From the NCBI RefSeq assembly GCF_014926405.1, contig NZ_JACXXJ020000003.1, forward strand, positions 355,001-419,000: DNA of 64,000 nt, read 5' to 3'. The position numbers and the translations under genes are program-made. The notes under the pieces are model-generated. The model was given only the letters and a program-made list of their open reading frames with translations, had not been told where the DNA came from and searched no databases. Positions 56,271 through 64,000 of the stretch are shown piece after piece (position 1 is the first letter of the stretch; every line of letters starts with the position of its first letter). The DNA is from Agrobacterium vitis (GTDB lineage Bacteria; Pseudomonadota; Alphaproteobacteria; Rhizobiales; Rhizobiaceae).

Positions 56271-56733
56271 GACTGAATCGCTGGATCGCATCGATCTGAA
56301 AATGATCCGCCTGTTGCAGAAAAACGGGCGCCTGACCAATGCCGAACTGGCCGAACAGGTCTCGATCAGCCCGGCGACTTGCCATAGGCGTACCCAGAAA
56401 CTGTTTGCGCAGGGCTATATCACCGGTGTGCGGGCCATGGTGGCACCCGCCAAGGTCAACCGGGCGGCGCTGGTCATGGTCGGCGTGGTGCTGGACCGGT
56501 CAACACCGGACAGTTTTGCCGAGTTTGAAGCGGCGGTCGCCAAGCTGACATTCGTGCTGGATTGCCATCTGGTGGCCGGTGATTTCGATTATTTCCTGAA
56601 AATTCGGGTCGGCGACATGGCCGATTTCAACCGGATTCATGGCAGCCAGCTGATCGCCCTGCCCGGCGTGCGGCAAACCCGAACCTTCTTCGTGATGAAG
56701 GAAGTGGTCGATAACCGGGCGCTGGAATTCTGA
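56269..56733 (+). CDS. acdR: Lrp/AsnC-type regulator of ACC deaminase
   Basis: 154 residues: winged helix (LDRIDLKMIRLLQKNGRLTN, ELAEQVSISPATCHRRTQKL) and RAM domain (FVLDCHLVAGDFDYFLKIRV, about 88-150). AcdR proteins control divergent acdS in response to ACC or leucine. ATG 56269 is preferred because the ATG at 56254 lies inside the operator palindrome and has no ribosome site. It ends directly against the convergent GntR gene with no spacing. Confidence 0.9.
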   Translation: MTESLDRIDLKMIRLLQKNGRLTNAELAEQVSISPATCHRRTQKLFAQGYITGVRAMVAPAKVNRAALVMVGVVLDRSTPDSFAEFEAAVAKLTFVLDCHLVAGDFDYFLKIRVGDMADFNRIHGSQLIALPGVRQTRTFFVMKEVVDNRALEF

Positions 56734-57399
56734 TTAGCCAGCATCCGCCGTGGCGCGGGCAAATGCTGCCAACACCGTGCGCTCCGAGCGGACCAGATAA
56801 GAATCGAGAGCGGCAGCCGCCTCTTTCGCCTTGTCGGCTTCCAGCAGGCCGAGGATTTCGCCATTCAGCTCCACGAAGGGCGCGTGCAGCAGTTCAGGAT
56901 CGTCCAGCAGGCCGAAGCTCAATCGTAGTTCCGCAGCGATTCGCGTATAGAAGTCGCTGAGACGGCTGCTGTCGGCGAGATCGACGATGGCGGCATGAAA
57001 CTGCATATTGGCGCTGCCGACCCCCAGCCAGTCACGGCTATTGCGACAGGCCCGTGCGGTTTCCACCGCCAACCGCATCCGCCGGACGGCAGGATGTCCG
57101 GAAAACGCCTGCTCCAGCGCCTTGCACTCCACCAGCCGTCGCACCCTGTAGATATCGATGATCGAGGCCATGCTGGGAGTGGCGACAAACACACCGCGAT
57201 TGGCCTCGTGGCGCAGCAAGCCATCCTTGGTCAGCAGCCGAAAGGCTTCCCGCAGCGAATTGCGCGACACGTCGAGCCGGGTGCTGAGTGCTGCCTCCGA
57301 CAGCCGCTGGCCCGGCTTCAACTCCCCGGCGATCAGTTGATCGCGGATTTTTGTTACCAGTCGCTCCGCCAACGAAAGGCTTTCATCCTCGTCTGCCAT
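56734..57399 (-). CDS. GntR/FCD-family regulator of the second pxp operon
   Basis: 221 residues: GntR winged helix (LIAGELKPGQRLSEAALSTR, LDVSRNSLREAFRLLTKDGL) and FCD helical domain (about 85-215; metal-ligand type residues in MQFHAAIVDLADS). Start at ATG 57399 with AGAGGG before it; the frame is open further upstream without family similarity. It diverges from the NRAMP-like/pxp operon and is its probable regulator. Confidence 0.87.
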   Translation of the reverse strand: MADEDESLSLAERLVTKIRDQLIAGELKPGQRLSEAALSTRLDVSRNSLREAFRLLTKDGLLRHEANRGVFVATPSMASIIDIYRVRRLVECKALEQAFSGHPAVRRMRLAVETARACRNSRDWLGVGSANMQFHAAIVDLADSSRLSDFYTRIAAELRLSFGLLDDPELLHAPFVELNGEILGLLEADKAKEAAAALDSYLVRSERTVLAAFARATADAG

Positions 57400-57589
57400 A
57401 GGTCCCTCTTGTCCAACCGCGAACATGTTCAGCGGCGGCCATCCTTCGCCGGGACTATTGCCGATGCCCCCCGGCAGAGCAAGGCAGTGCGGAAAACGGG
57501 GCAGACTTGCCCACACCATTGGCATGTCATGCCGATATCGCAGGCAAGTCGCCCATGAAATAAACAGAATGATGGAACGATAAAATAAA

Positions 57590-57602
57590 ATTGTTCAACA
57601 AT
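57590..57602. promoter_or_regulatory. GntR operator candidate
   Basis: ATTGTT-C-AACAAT is a perfect palindrome in the 286-base divergent region between the GntR gene and the NRAMP-like gene. Downstream, TGGCAGACTGCCTGCA (57623-57638) keeps the GG/GC spacing of a sigma54 site and also contains GGCAG-A-CTGCC. Confidence 0.5.
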
Positions 57603-57685
57603 ATTGACGGAATTGTGAAACGTGGCAGACTGCCTGCATGGATCATCCGCAGAGGGGCGGATGACGATGACCATGGAGCCTCCCA

Positions 57686-58963
57686 ATGGCGCAGAACCAC
57701 GTCCCAGCGCGCGATCCGCAGAAGATCGCCGTGACAAATAATTCAGGATCACAATCCCCCAAAACCCGTCGCGCCGCGCTGACAGCGGCGGTTTTCCTGA
57801 TGGCAACATCGGCGATCGGGCCGGGCTTCATTACCCAGACGGCCACCTTTACCGCGACCATGGGGGCAGCCTTTGCGTTCGGCATCCTGGCCTCGATCAT
57901 CATCGACTTCGTCGTCCAGTTGAATATCTGGCGGATCGTCACGCTCACCCGGATGCGCGCCTCAGATATTGCCAATGCCGCCATTCCCGGCTCCGGCTAT
58001 CTGCTTGCGGTTCTGGTGATTATCGGCGGGCTGTTCTTCAACATCGGCAATATTGGCGGCACCGGCCTTGGTCTCAACGCCATGCTGGGCCTTGACCCGA
58101 AATGGGGCGGTGCCATCAGCGCCCTGCTCTCCATTGGCATTTTCCTATCAAAGCGCGCCGGGCTGGCAATCGACCGCTTCATCATCGTCGCTGGCGTGCT
58201 GATGATCGCCCTGACGCTGTTTGTCGCCTATGTATCCGGCCCGCCACTGTTAGAGGCGCTACGCCAGACGATCCTGCCCGACACCATCAATTTTGCCACC
58301 ATCACCACCATTGTCGGCGGCACGGTTGGCGGTTACATCACCTATTCCGGCGCGCATCGCCTGCTGGACAAGGGCACCGTCGGCATTGAAAATCTCGGTG
58401 CTGTCAACCGCGCCGCCCTGACCGGCATCGCCGTGACTGGCGTCATGCGTTATGTGCTGTTTTTGGCTGTGCTTGGTGTCGTCACCAGCGGCGTGGTCAT
58501 CGACATTTCCGGCAAAAGCGCCAATCCGGCTGCACAAGCCTTCCAGAGCGCCGCCGGTAATATCGGTCTTCGCCTGTTCGGCGTCATTTTCTGGGCCGCC
58601 GCCATCACCAGCGTCATCGGCGCAGCCTATACATCGGTCTCGTTCCTGACCGCCTTCAAACAGGATATGAGCGAGCGGGCGCGCAATCTCGCCACCGTGG
58701 CATTCATCGCCATTTCGCTGTTCTTCTACATCATCATGACCACCCCGCCCGCGCAAATGCTGGTCTTCGTTGGTGGCCTGAACGGGTTGATCCTACCTAT
58801 CGGCCTGTCGATCTTCATCTATGCCGCCTGGGCGCGCTCCGACCTGATGGGCGGCTATCGCTATCCGCGCTGGCTTTTGATCCTCGGCATCCTTACCTGC
58901 GCGCTGACATGGTACATGGCCTATAAATCGGTCGGGCCAATCTTCGCCCTGCTTGGCCTGTAA
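57686..58963 (+). CDS. NRAMP-related membrane transporter (YcsG-like)
   Basis: 425 residues with about 11 hydrophobic segments. [17 protein letters not shown] occupies the place of NRAMP helix 1, but the metal-binding DPGN is absent, and the helix 6 site reads [13 protein letters not shown] instead of MPHN. This matches the YcsG subgroup that accompanies pxpABC genes in Bacillus and others; a role in importing 5-oxoproline or a related compound, not metal, is inferred. GGAG precedes ATG 57686. First gene of the operon. Confidence 0.82.
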   Translation: MAQNHVPARDPQKIAVTNNSGSQSPKTRRAALTAAVFLMATSAIGPGFITQTATFTATMGAAFAFGILASIIIDFVVQLNIWRIVTLTRMRASDIANAAIPGSGYLLAVLVIIGGLFFNIGNIGGTGLGLNAMLGLDPKWGGAISALLSIGIFLSKRAGLAIDRFIIVAGVLMIALTLFVAYVSGPPLLEALRQTILPDTINFATITTIVGGTVGGYITYSGAHRLLDKGTVGIENLGAVNRAALTGIAVTGVMRYVLFLAVLGVVTSGVVIDISGKSANPAAQAFQSAAGNIGLRLFGVIFWAAAITSVIGAAYTSVSFLTAFKQDMSERARNLATVAFIAISLFFYIIMTTPPAQMLVFVGGLNGLILPIGLSIFIYAAWARSDLMGGYRYPRWLLILGILTCALTWYMAYKSVGPIFALLGL

Positions 58964-58995
58964 ACACGGACCGTTTAAAAAAGGAAGGAACGCAC

Positions 58996-59760
58996 ATGGC
59001 TGCCATCGATCTCAACAGCGACCTTGGGGAAAGCTACGGCGCATGGAGCATGGGCGACGATGCGGCCATGCTGGCCGTGGTTTCCAGCGCCAATATCGCC
59101 TGCGGCTTTCATGCGGGCGACCCGTCCGGCATCTGGAAAACCGTCAAGGCCGCCGCTGAAAATGGCGTATCGATTGGCGCCCATGTGTCCTATCCTGACC
59201 GCGTCGGCTTTGGCCGGCGCGACATGGACGTGACCAGTGAAGAGCTGATCGCCGACGTGATCTACCAGATCGGTGCCCTGAAAGGCATGGCGGCTGCCGC
59301 TGGCACCTCAGTTACTTATGTTAAGCCGCATGGGGCGCTCTATAACCGGATCGCCAATGATGCCCGTCAGGGCAAGGCGGTGATCGATGCCATCAACGCC
59401 ATCGATGCCTCGCTGGTGCTGATGGGACTGGCAGGCGCACCTATTCTGGATCTCGCCCGCACGTCCGGCTTAAGCGTGGTCGCGGAAGCCTTTGCCGACC
59501 GCGCCTATACGCCGCAAGGCCAACTCGTCTCGCGCCGGGAAGCAGGCGCGGTCCTGCATAATGCGGAAAAGATCGCCAGCCGCATGGTGCAGCTTGCCCG
59601 CCAAGGCACGCTGGAAGCCATCGATGGCAGCGTGATCAAGGTCGAGGCGCAATCGATCTGCGTGCATGGCGACAGCCCCGGCGCGGTCGCCATTGCCCAG
59701 GAAATCCGCAGGCGCTTCGAGGCTGAGGGCATTGCCGTCCAGCCGTTTGTAAAAGTATAG
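58996..59760 (+). CDS. pxpA: 5-Oxoprolinase subunit A PxpA, second copy
   Basis: 254 residues: [50 protein letters not shown] and [13 protein letters not shown]. With PxpBC it cleaves 5-oxoproline to glutamate using ATP. AAGGAAGG lies before its ATG. It is followed after 11 bases by the DUF1445 gene. About half identical by eye to the copy at 48668-49444. Confidence 0.93.
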   Translation: MAAIDLNSDLGESYGAWSMGDDAAMLAVVSSANIACGFHAGDPSGIWKTVKAAAENGVSIGAHVSYPDRVGFGRRDMDVTSEELIADVIYQIGALKGMAAAAGTSVTYVKPHGALYNRIANDARQGKAVIDAINAIDASLVLMGLAGAPILDLARTSGLSVVAEAFADRAYTPQGQLVSRREAGAVLHNAEKIASRMVQLARQGTLEAIDGSVIKVEAQSICVHGDSPGAVAIAQEIRRRFEAEGIAVQPFVKV

Positions 59761-59771
59761 GGAGAAAGGCG

Positions 59772-60578
59772 ATGATTGCCTTGAAGCATCTGGCGCATTG
59801 GGATGTCGAACCGGCGCGTGCTGCACGCGCCCGTTATCGCAGTGGAGACGTGGAGCCGACTTCAGGCATTGCCCCTGGCTTCACCCAGGCCAACATGATC
59901 GTCCTGCCGCGCGACTGGGCCTTTGACTTCCTGCTCTATGCGCAGCGCAATCCCAAGGCTTGTCCGGTCCTTGATGTCTCCGATCCCGGTTCGCATCTGA
60001 CGGAACTGGCCAAAGGTGCCGATCTGCGCACCGATTTGCCGCTCTACCGGATCTGGCGCGATGGCAAGCTGGCGGAGGAAACACCCGATGCCACCGCCGC
60101 CTGGGCCGAGCATCCCGATCTCGTCAGCTTCCTGATCGGATGCAGCTTCACCTTTGAGACCCCGATGGTGGAAGCGGGCATCGAAATCCGCCACATGACT
60201 GATAAAAGCAATGTGCCGATGTATCTGACCAATCAACCATGCCGCCCGGCAGGCCGTTTACATGGCAATATGGTGGTGTCGATGCGGCCAATCCCCGCCT
60301 CGCGGGTTGCCGATGCCGCAACGATTTCCGGTCGGTTCCCGGCAGTGCATGGTGCGCCGGTTCATGTCGGTGCACCGGAACAGATCGGCATTGTCGATCT
60401 TGCCAAGCCGCAATTCGGTGATCCCGTCCGCATCGCACCGGGCGAAGTGCCGGTGTTCTGGGCCTGTGGCGTCACCCCGCAGGCAGCCGTAATGGCATCG
60501 GGCGTACCCTTTGCCATCACCCATGCGCCCGGCCACATGTTCATCACCGATATTCCCGATTCCGCCTATCACGCCTGA
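59772..60578 (+). CDS. DUF1445 / D-glutamate cyclase family protein
   Basis: 268 residues of the YcsI/DUF1445 family: [40 protein letters not shown], and [14 protein letters not shown] at the C-terminus. Related proteins convert D-glutamate to 5-oxo-D-proline, which would feed the oxoprolinase encoded by the flanking genes. GAGAAAGG precedes the ATG. pxpB-pxpC fusion follows after seven bases. Confidence 0.88.
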   Translation: MIALKHLAHWDVEPARAARARYRSGDVEPTSGIAPGFTQANMIVLPRDWAFDFLLYAQRNPKACPVLDVSDPGSHLTELAKGADLRTDLPLYRIWRDGKLAEETPDATAAWAEHPDLVSFLIGCSFTFETPMVEAGIEIRHMTDKSNVPMYLTNQPCRPAGRLHGNMVVSMRPIPASRVADAATISGRFPAVHGAPVHVGAPEQIGIVDLAKPQFGDPVRIAPGEVPVFWACGVTPQAAVMASGVPFAITHAPGHMFITDIPDSAYHA

Positions 60579-60585
60579 GGTTCCG

Positions 60586-62211
60586 ATGCGCTTTCTCCCC
60601 GTCAGCCTGACGACAATGCTGGTCGAGCTTGCCAATCTCGATGAGACCCTGGCGTTGTTCGCCTCGCTTCAGGCAAGCCCCATCCCCGGCATCGATGAAA
60701 TGGTGCCCGCCGCCCGGACCTTAATGATCCGGTTTCGCCCGCAGACGATCTGCGCGGAAGCCCTGGCGGCTGAGGTCAGCACCCGCGACCTTTCGGCCAA
60801 ACTGGCACCATCCGATCATCTGGTCGAAATACCGGTAGACTATAACGGCGAAGATCTGGCCGACGTGGCGGAACTGACCGGGCTTGCCGTGGAAGAGGTT
60901 ATCCGCCGCCATACAGAAAGCACGTTTACGGTTGCTTTTTGTGGCTTTGCGCCGGGCTTCGGCTATCTCGTCGGCGGCGACCCGGCCTTGCATGTGCCGC
61001 GCCGCAAAAGCCCGCGTACCCGCATTCCCGCTGGCGCTGTGGCATTGGCAGGTGCCTTCAGCGGGGTCTATCCGCAGGCCAGCCCCGGCGGTTGGCAAAT
61101 CATCGGCGTCACACCGGTGAAAATGTGGGATCTCAGCCGCGATCCGCCAGCACTGTTTCAGCCCGGCTATCAGGTGCGCTTCACCGATATGGCGAAAGCG
61201 GTCCATCCCGTTGTTATTCCTGTAAGCACAGCAGCTCCTGCCAGTCCGTCTGGTGGGCTTTCCGGGGTAGATGACGCGGGGCATTTTACCGTACTGACTG
61301 CCCCCATGCCTGCGGTGTTCCAGGACCTTGGCCGTCTTGGCCAGACCGGCCAGGGCGTGTCCGCCTCCGGCGCTCTGGACCAGGGGGCCTTGAAGGCAGC
61401 CAATCGTGTGGTGGGCAATCCATCTGGCTTTCCGTGTCTGGAAATAACACTCGGTGGCTTTTCTTTTGAAAGCGATAGCCGGGCCGTCATCGCGCTGACC
61501 GGTGCGCCCTGCCCGGTCCATATTCGGGATGCCTCTGGCCGGGTCATGCAGGCAGAAACCTATCAGCCGATTGCGCTCGAACCCGGTGATATCGTCAGCC
61601 TTGGCCAGCCTCCACAGGGCATGCGCAGCTATCTTGCCGTGCGCGGTGGCTTTGCGGTCCAGCCGGTGCTGGGCAGCTATGCCACCGATACGCTGGCCGT
61701 CGTTGGCCCTGAGCTGGTGATGGCAGGCACGGTTCTGACGCTGAAGGGCAGCAGCGAGGGGCTCACCGCCGTTTCGCTGCACGAATCTCCGCCGCAGGAT
61801 CTACCGGGTGCAGGCGATATCGTTACGCTGGATGTCGTGCTTGGACCGCGCACCGATTGGTTTACCGAAAAAGGTCTGACGACGCTGACGGACCAGCTTT
61901 GGCAGGTGACGCCGCAATCCAGCCGCGTCGGTATCCGGCTTGCGGGCGACGTGCCGCTGGAGCGGATCGACAGCGCCGAACTGCCAAGCGAAGGCACCGC
62001 CACCGGTGCCATTCAGGTGCCGCATAGCGGCCAGCCGGTGCTGTTCTTGGCAGACCATCCGCTGACCGGAGGCTATCCTGTCATCGGCACGGTTGCCGAA
62101 TATCATCTGGATCTTGCGGGACAGATCCCGATCAACGCCCGCATCCGCTTCCGGCCCATTGCCCCTTTCGCAGACATCACCCCTGTCGATGCCCCAGCCG
62201 CGAACGCATAA
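60586..62211 (+). CDS. pxpBC: Fused 5-oxoprolinase subunits B and C
   Basis: 541 residues. N-terminal PxpB (about 1-215) with the canonical [29 protein letters not shown] and [12 protein letters not shown] motifs; then a short linker ([16 protein letters not shown]) and PxpC (about 232-530; [20 protein letters not shown]). In many bacteria the two are separate genes. ATG 60586 follows GAGG five bases away. Fusion fixes 1:1 stoichiometry of the CT-like pair. Confidence 0.9.
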   Translation: MRFLPVSLTTMLVELANLDETLALFASLQASPIPGIDEMVPAARTLMIRFRPQTICAEALAAEVSTRDLSAKLAPSDHLVEIPVDYNGEDLADVAELTGLAVEEVIRRHTESTFTVAFCGFAPGFGYLVGGDPALHVPRRKSPRTRIPAGAVALAGAFSGVYPQASPGGWQIIGVTPVKMWDLSRDPPALFQPGYQVRFTDMAKAVHPVVIPVSTAAPASPSGGLSGVDDAGHFTVLTAPMPAVFQDLGRLGQTGQGVSASGALDQGALKAANRVVGNPSGFPCLEITLGGFSFESDSRAVIALTGAPCPVHIRDASGRVMQAETYQPIALEPGDIVSLGQPPQGMRSYLAVRGGFAVQPVLGSYATDTLAVVGPELVMAGTVLTLKGSSEGLTAVSLHESPPQDLPGAGDIVTLDVVLGPRTDWFTEKGLTTLTDQLWQVTPQSSRVGIRLAGDVPLERIDSAELPSEGTATGAIQVPHSGQPVLFLADHPLTGGYPVIGTVAEYHLDLAGQIPINARIRFRPIAPFADITPVDAPAANA

Positions 62212-62231
62212 CGATAAAAGAGGAGACACCG

Positions 62232-63968
62232 ATGAAGAAAGTGTTGATCGCCAACCGGGGCGAAATCGCCGTTCGCATCATCCGCGCCTGTCGCGATTAT
62301 GGGCTGCAATCCGTCGCGGTTTATGCTGATCCGGATATCGATTCGCTGTTCGTGCAGCTTGCCGATGAGGCCTATGGGCTGTCCGGTGCCAAGCCGTCAG
62401 AGACCTATCTCGATATCGCCAAGCTGATCGACATTGCCAAACGATCCGGCGCGGACGCCGTCCATCCCGGCTACGGCTTCCTGTCGGAGCGCGCCGAATT
62501 TGCCCGGGCGGTCATCGATGCCGGTCTGACCTGGATAGGCCCTGATCCGCAAGTCATCGAAGCGCTGGGCGACAAGGTCGAGGCACGGCGGATTGCCACC
62601 AGCGTCGGCGCGCCACTGGTGGCGGGCAGCGATGGGCCGGTGGACACCGCCGAGGAGGTGATTGCCTTTGCTGAGCGTCACGGCCTGCCTGTTGCCATCA
62701 AAGCTGCCCATGGCGGCGGTGGGCGTGGCTTGAAAGTCGCCTGGAAAATGGAAGAGATTCCGGAGCTTTACGCATCGGCAGTCCGCGAGGCGACCGTCGC
62801 CTTTGGCCGTGGCGAATGCTTTTTGGAGCGCTTCCTCGACCGGCCCCGCCATATCGAGGCGCAGGTGATTGCCGATAAACATGGCACCGTGCTGGTGCTC
62901 GGCACCCGCGATTGCTCCTTGCAGCGGCGCAACCAGAAACTGGTAGAAGAGGCCCCGGCTCCCTTCCTTACCGATGCTCAACGCCAATCCATCCATGATG
63001 CCGCAAAAGCGATCTGCGCGGCGGCGGGCTATAGCGGCGCGGGAACGGTGGAATTCCTGCTGGGCGTTGACGGTACGATTTCCTTTCTGGAAGTGAACAC
63101 CCGGCTACAGGTCGAGCATCCGGTGACGGAAGAAACCACTGGCATCGATCTCGTCACCGAACAGTTCCGCATTGCAGAAGGCCTGGCCCTGGCGATCACG
63201 CAAACACCCGTGCCACGCGGCCATTCCATTGAGTTTCGCATCAATGCCGAAGATCCGGGCCGGGGCTTTCTGCCAACACCCGGCACGATCACACGGTTTG
63301 CGGCCCCGTCCGGCCCCGGCGTGCGGCTCGATAGCGGTGTGGATACCGGCTCCACCATTCCCGGCGTCTACGATTCGTTGATGGCGAAGCTGATCGTCAC
63401 CGGTGCCACCCGCGAGCAGGCCCTGCAAAGGGCACGACGCGCCCTGAAGGAATTCCAGATCGAAGGCGTGGCAACCGTGCTACCCTTCCACCGTGCCGCC
63501 ATGGAAACCGCCGATTTCATCGGCACTGATGGTTTCAAGGTCCATACCCGTTGGATCGAGACCGATTTCGCCGCCATGCCTGAAGCAGCTATGCGACCAG
63601 AGCCAGCCGCCGACACGTCGCTGATCCGCACCCATGTGGAAATCGATGGCAAGCGCCATGCCCTCGGCATTCCCGCCCAGCTTCTCGCAGGCTTTGGCAG
63701 TCTCTCAGTCAATGCCGGACAGGCCGTAACAGGTGATGCGGGAAATACGCCGGAAAAAGGCACCATCACCGCCCCGGTATCCGGCACGGTTCAGTCTTTC
63801 AAGGTGAAGGATGGAGATCTGGTTGCGGCAGGTGATCTTCTCGCCGTCATGGAGGCGATGAAGATGGAGACGCAGATCATGGCGACAACAGCTGGAACCG
63901 TCAGTCTCGTCTCAAGCGAAGGCGACTATCTGGCGGCGGGAAGCCTGCTCTTGAAGATTATCGCGTAA
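62232..63968 (+). CDS. Biotin carboxylase fused to biotin carrier domain
   Basis: 578 residues: biotin carboxylase (1-450; [53 protein letters not shown]) and a C-terminal biotinyl domain (about 505-578; [14 protein letters not shown], lysine of AMKM biotinylated). The layout resembles acetyl/propionyl-CoA carboxylase alpha chains, but no carboxyltransferase beta gene follows inside the window. In this operon it could serve the PxpBC fusion. AGGAG precedes the ATG. The last 32 bases of the window hold nothing recognisable. Confidence 0.9.
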   Translation: MKKVLIANRGEIAVRIIRACRDYGLQSVAVYADPDIDSLFVQLADEAYGLSGAKPSETYLDIAKLIDIAKRSGADAVHPGYGFLSERAEFARAVIDAGLTWIGPDPQVIEALGDKVEARRIATSVGAPLVAGSDGPVDTAEEVIAFAERHGLPVAIKAAHGGGGRGLKVAWKMEEIPELYASAVREATVAFGRGECFLERFLDRPRHIEAQVIADKHGTVLVLGTRDCSLQRRNQKLVEEAPAPFLTDAQRQSIHDAAKAICAAAGYSGAGTVEFLLGVDGTISFLEVNTRLQVEHPVTEETTGIDLVTEQFRIAEGLALAITQTPVPRGHSIEFRINAEDPGRGFLPTPGTITRFAAPSGPGVRLDSGVDTGSTIPGVYDSLMAKLIVTGATREQALQRARRALKEFQIEGVATVLPFHRAAMETADFIGTDGFKVHTRWIETDFAAMPEAAMRPEPAADTSLIRTHVEIDGKRHALGIPAQLLAGFGSLSVNAGQAVTGDAGNTPEKGTITAPVSGTVQSFKVKDGDLVAAGDLLAVMEAMKMETQIMATTAGTVSLVSSEGDYLAAGSLLLKIIA

Positions 63969-64000
63969 CAACGTTTGATTTTCTCCACCCTTGGAAAAGA

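Noticed and set aside
62232..63968. Acetyl- or propionyl-CoA carboxylase alpha chain as the definite function
   Set aside because: Domain layout fits, but no carboxyltransferase beta gene is in the window and the operon partners are PxpA/PxpBC, so the acyl-CoA assignment is not supported.

Overview
The window reads as DNA from an alphaproteobacterium of the Rhizobiaceae (Rhizobium/Agrobacterium/Allorhizobium type). This rests on the thiC-thiO-thiS-thiG order behind a TPP riboswitch, the NasS/NasT-controlled nitrate operon, an acdS/acdR pair, abundant ABC uptake systems with paired LysR/GntR/Lrp regulators, and even, GC-rich coding sequence. No phage, transposase, tRNA, rRNA or CRISPR array was seen. 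It looks like a catabolic and accessory region, possibly of a secondary replicon.

Layout. 1-3411 (minus): thiamine biosynthesis operon thiCOSG with its TPP riboswitch; thiG is cut by the window edge. 3483-8433: a D-amino-acid/peptide island (M19 dipeptidase, S12 D-aminopeptidase, class IV D-amino acid aminotransferase, DmpA-type aminopeptidase), where two minus-strand transcription units share a conserved ~55-bp upstream element. 8482-15057: an NTF2-like exported protein, glutaryl-CoA module (CoA-transferase, gcdH, divergent LysR), a DUF922 protein, a PhyH-like dioxygenase and an exported pentapeptide-repeat protein. 15526-27756 (plus): complete nitrate assimilation system nasT-nasS, then nrtABC-nirB-nirD-nasA-cysG behind a sigma54 promoter and an ANTAR-type antitermination leader. 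27765-27970 (minus): an array of four hairpins each showing CCUCCUCCC in the loop, matching the alphaproteobacterial 'cuckoo'/CcsR small RNA pattern. 28025-35825: SulP transporter, FAD amine/amino-acid oxidase with Lrp regulator, amidase, a solute-binding protein without signal peptide, a COG0523 GTPase and a small CxxC protein.

35880-43625 (minus): a PuuE-like deacetylase, two SDR dehydrogenases and a polyamine-type ABC importer carrying two different ATPases, one lacking its H-loop histidine. 44156-45154: GntR-like regulator with two winged-helix domains. 45186-49444 (minus): a tightly overlapping operon pxpA - biotin carrier - biotin carboxylase - PxpB-like - PxpC-like, together resembling a urea carboxylase split into subunits. 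49724-54288: LysR regulator, semialdehyde dehydrogenase, hydroxyacid dehydrogenase, GNAT protein. 54561-56733: hypothetical protein, ACC deaminase acdS and its Lrp-type regulator. 56734-63968: GntR regulator and a second PxpA/PxpBC operon with an NRAMP-like carrier, a DUF1445 (D-glutamate cyclase family) protein, a PxpB-PxpC fusion and a fused biotin carboxylase/biotin carrier.

The most interesting observations are the two non-identical operons that pair 5-oxoprolinase-type proteins with dedicated biotin carboxylase and biotin carrier (candidate biotin-dependent amide/lactam carboxylases), the cuckoo-like sRNA array, the layered control of the nitrate operon, and the shared element in the D-peptide island. 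All calls are from reading the sequence; no database search was possible.
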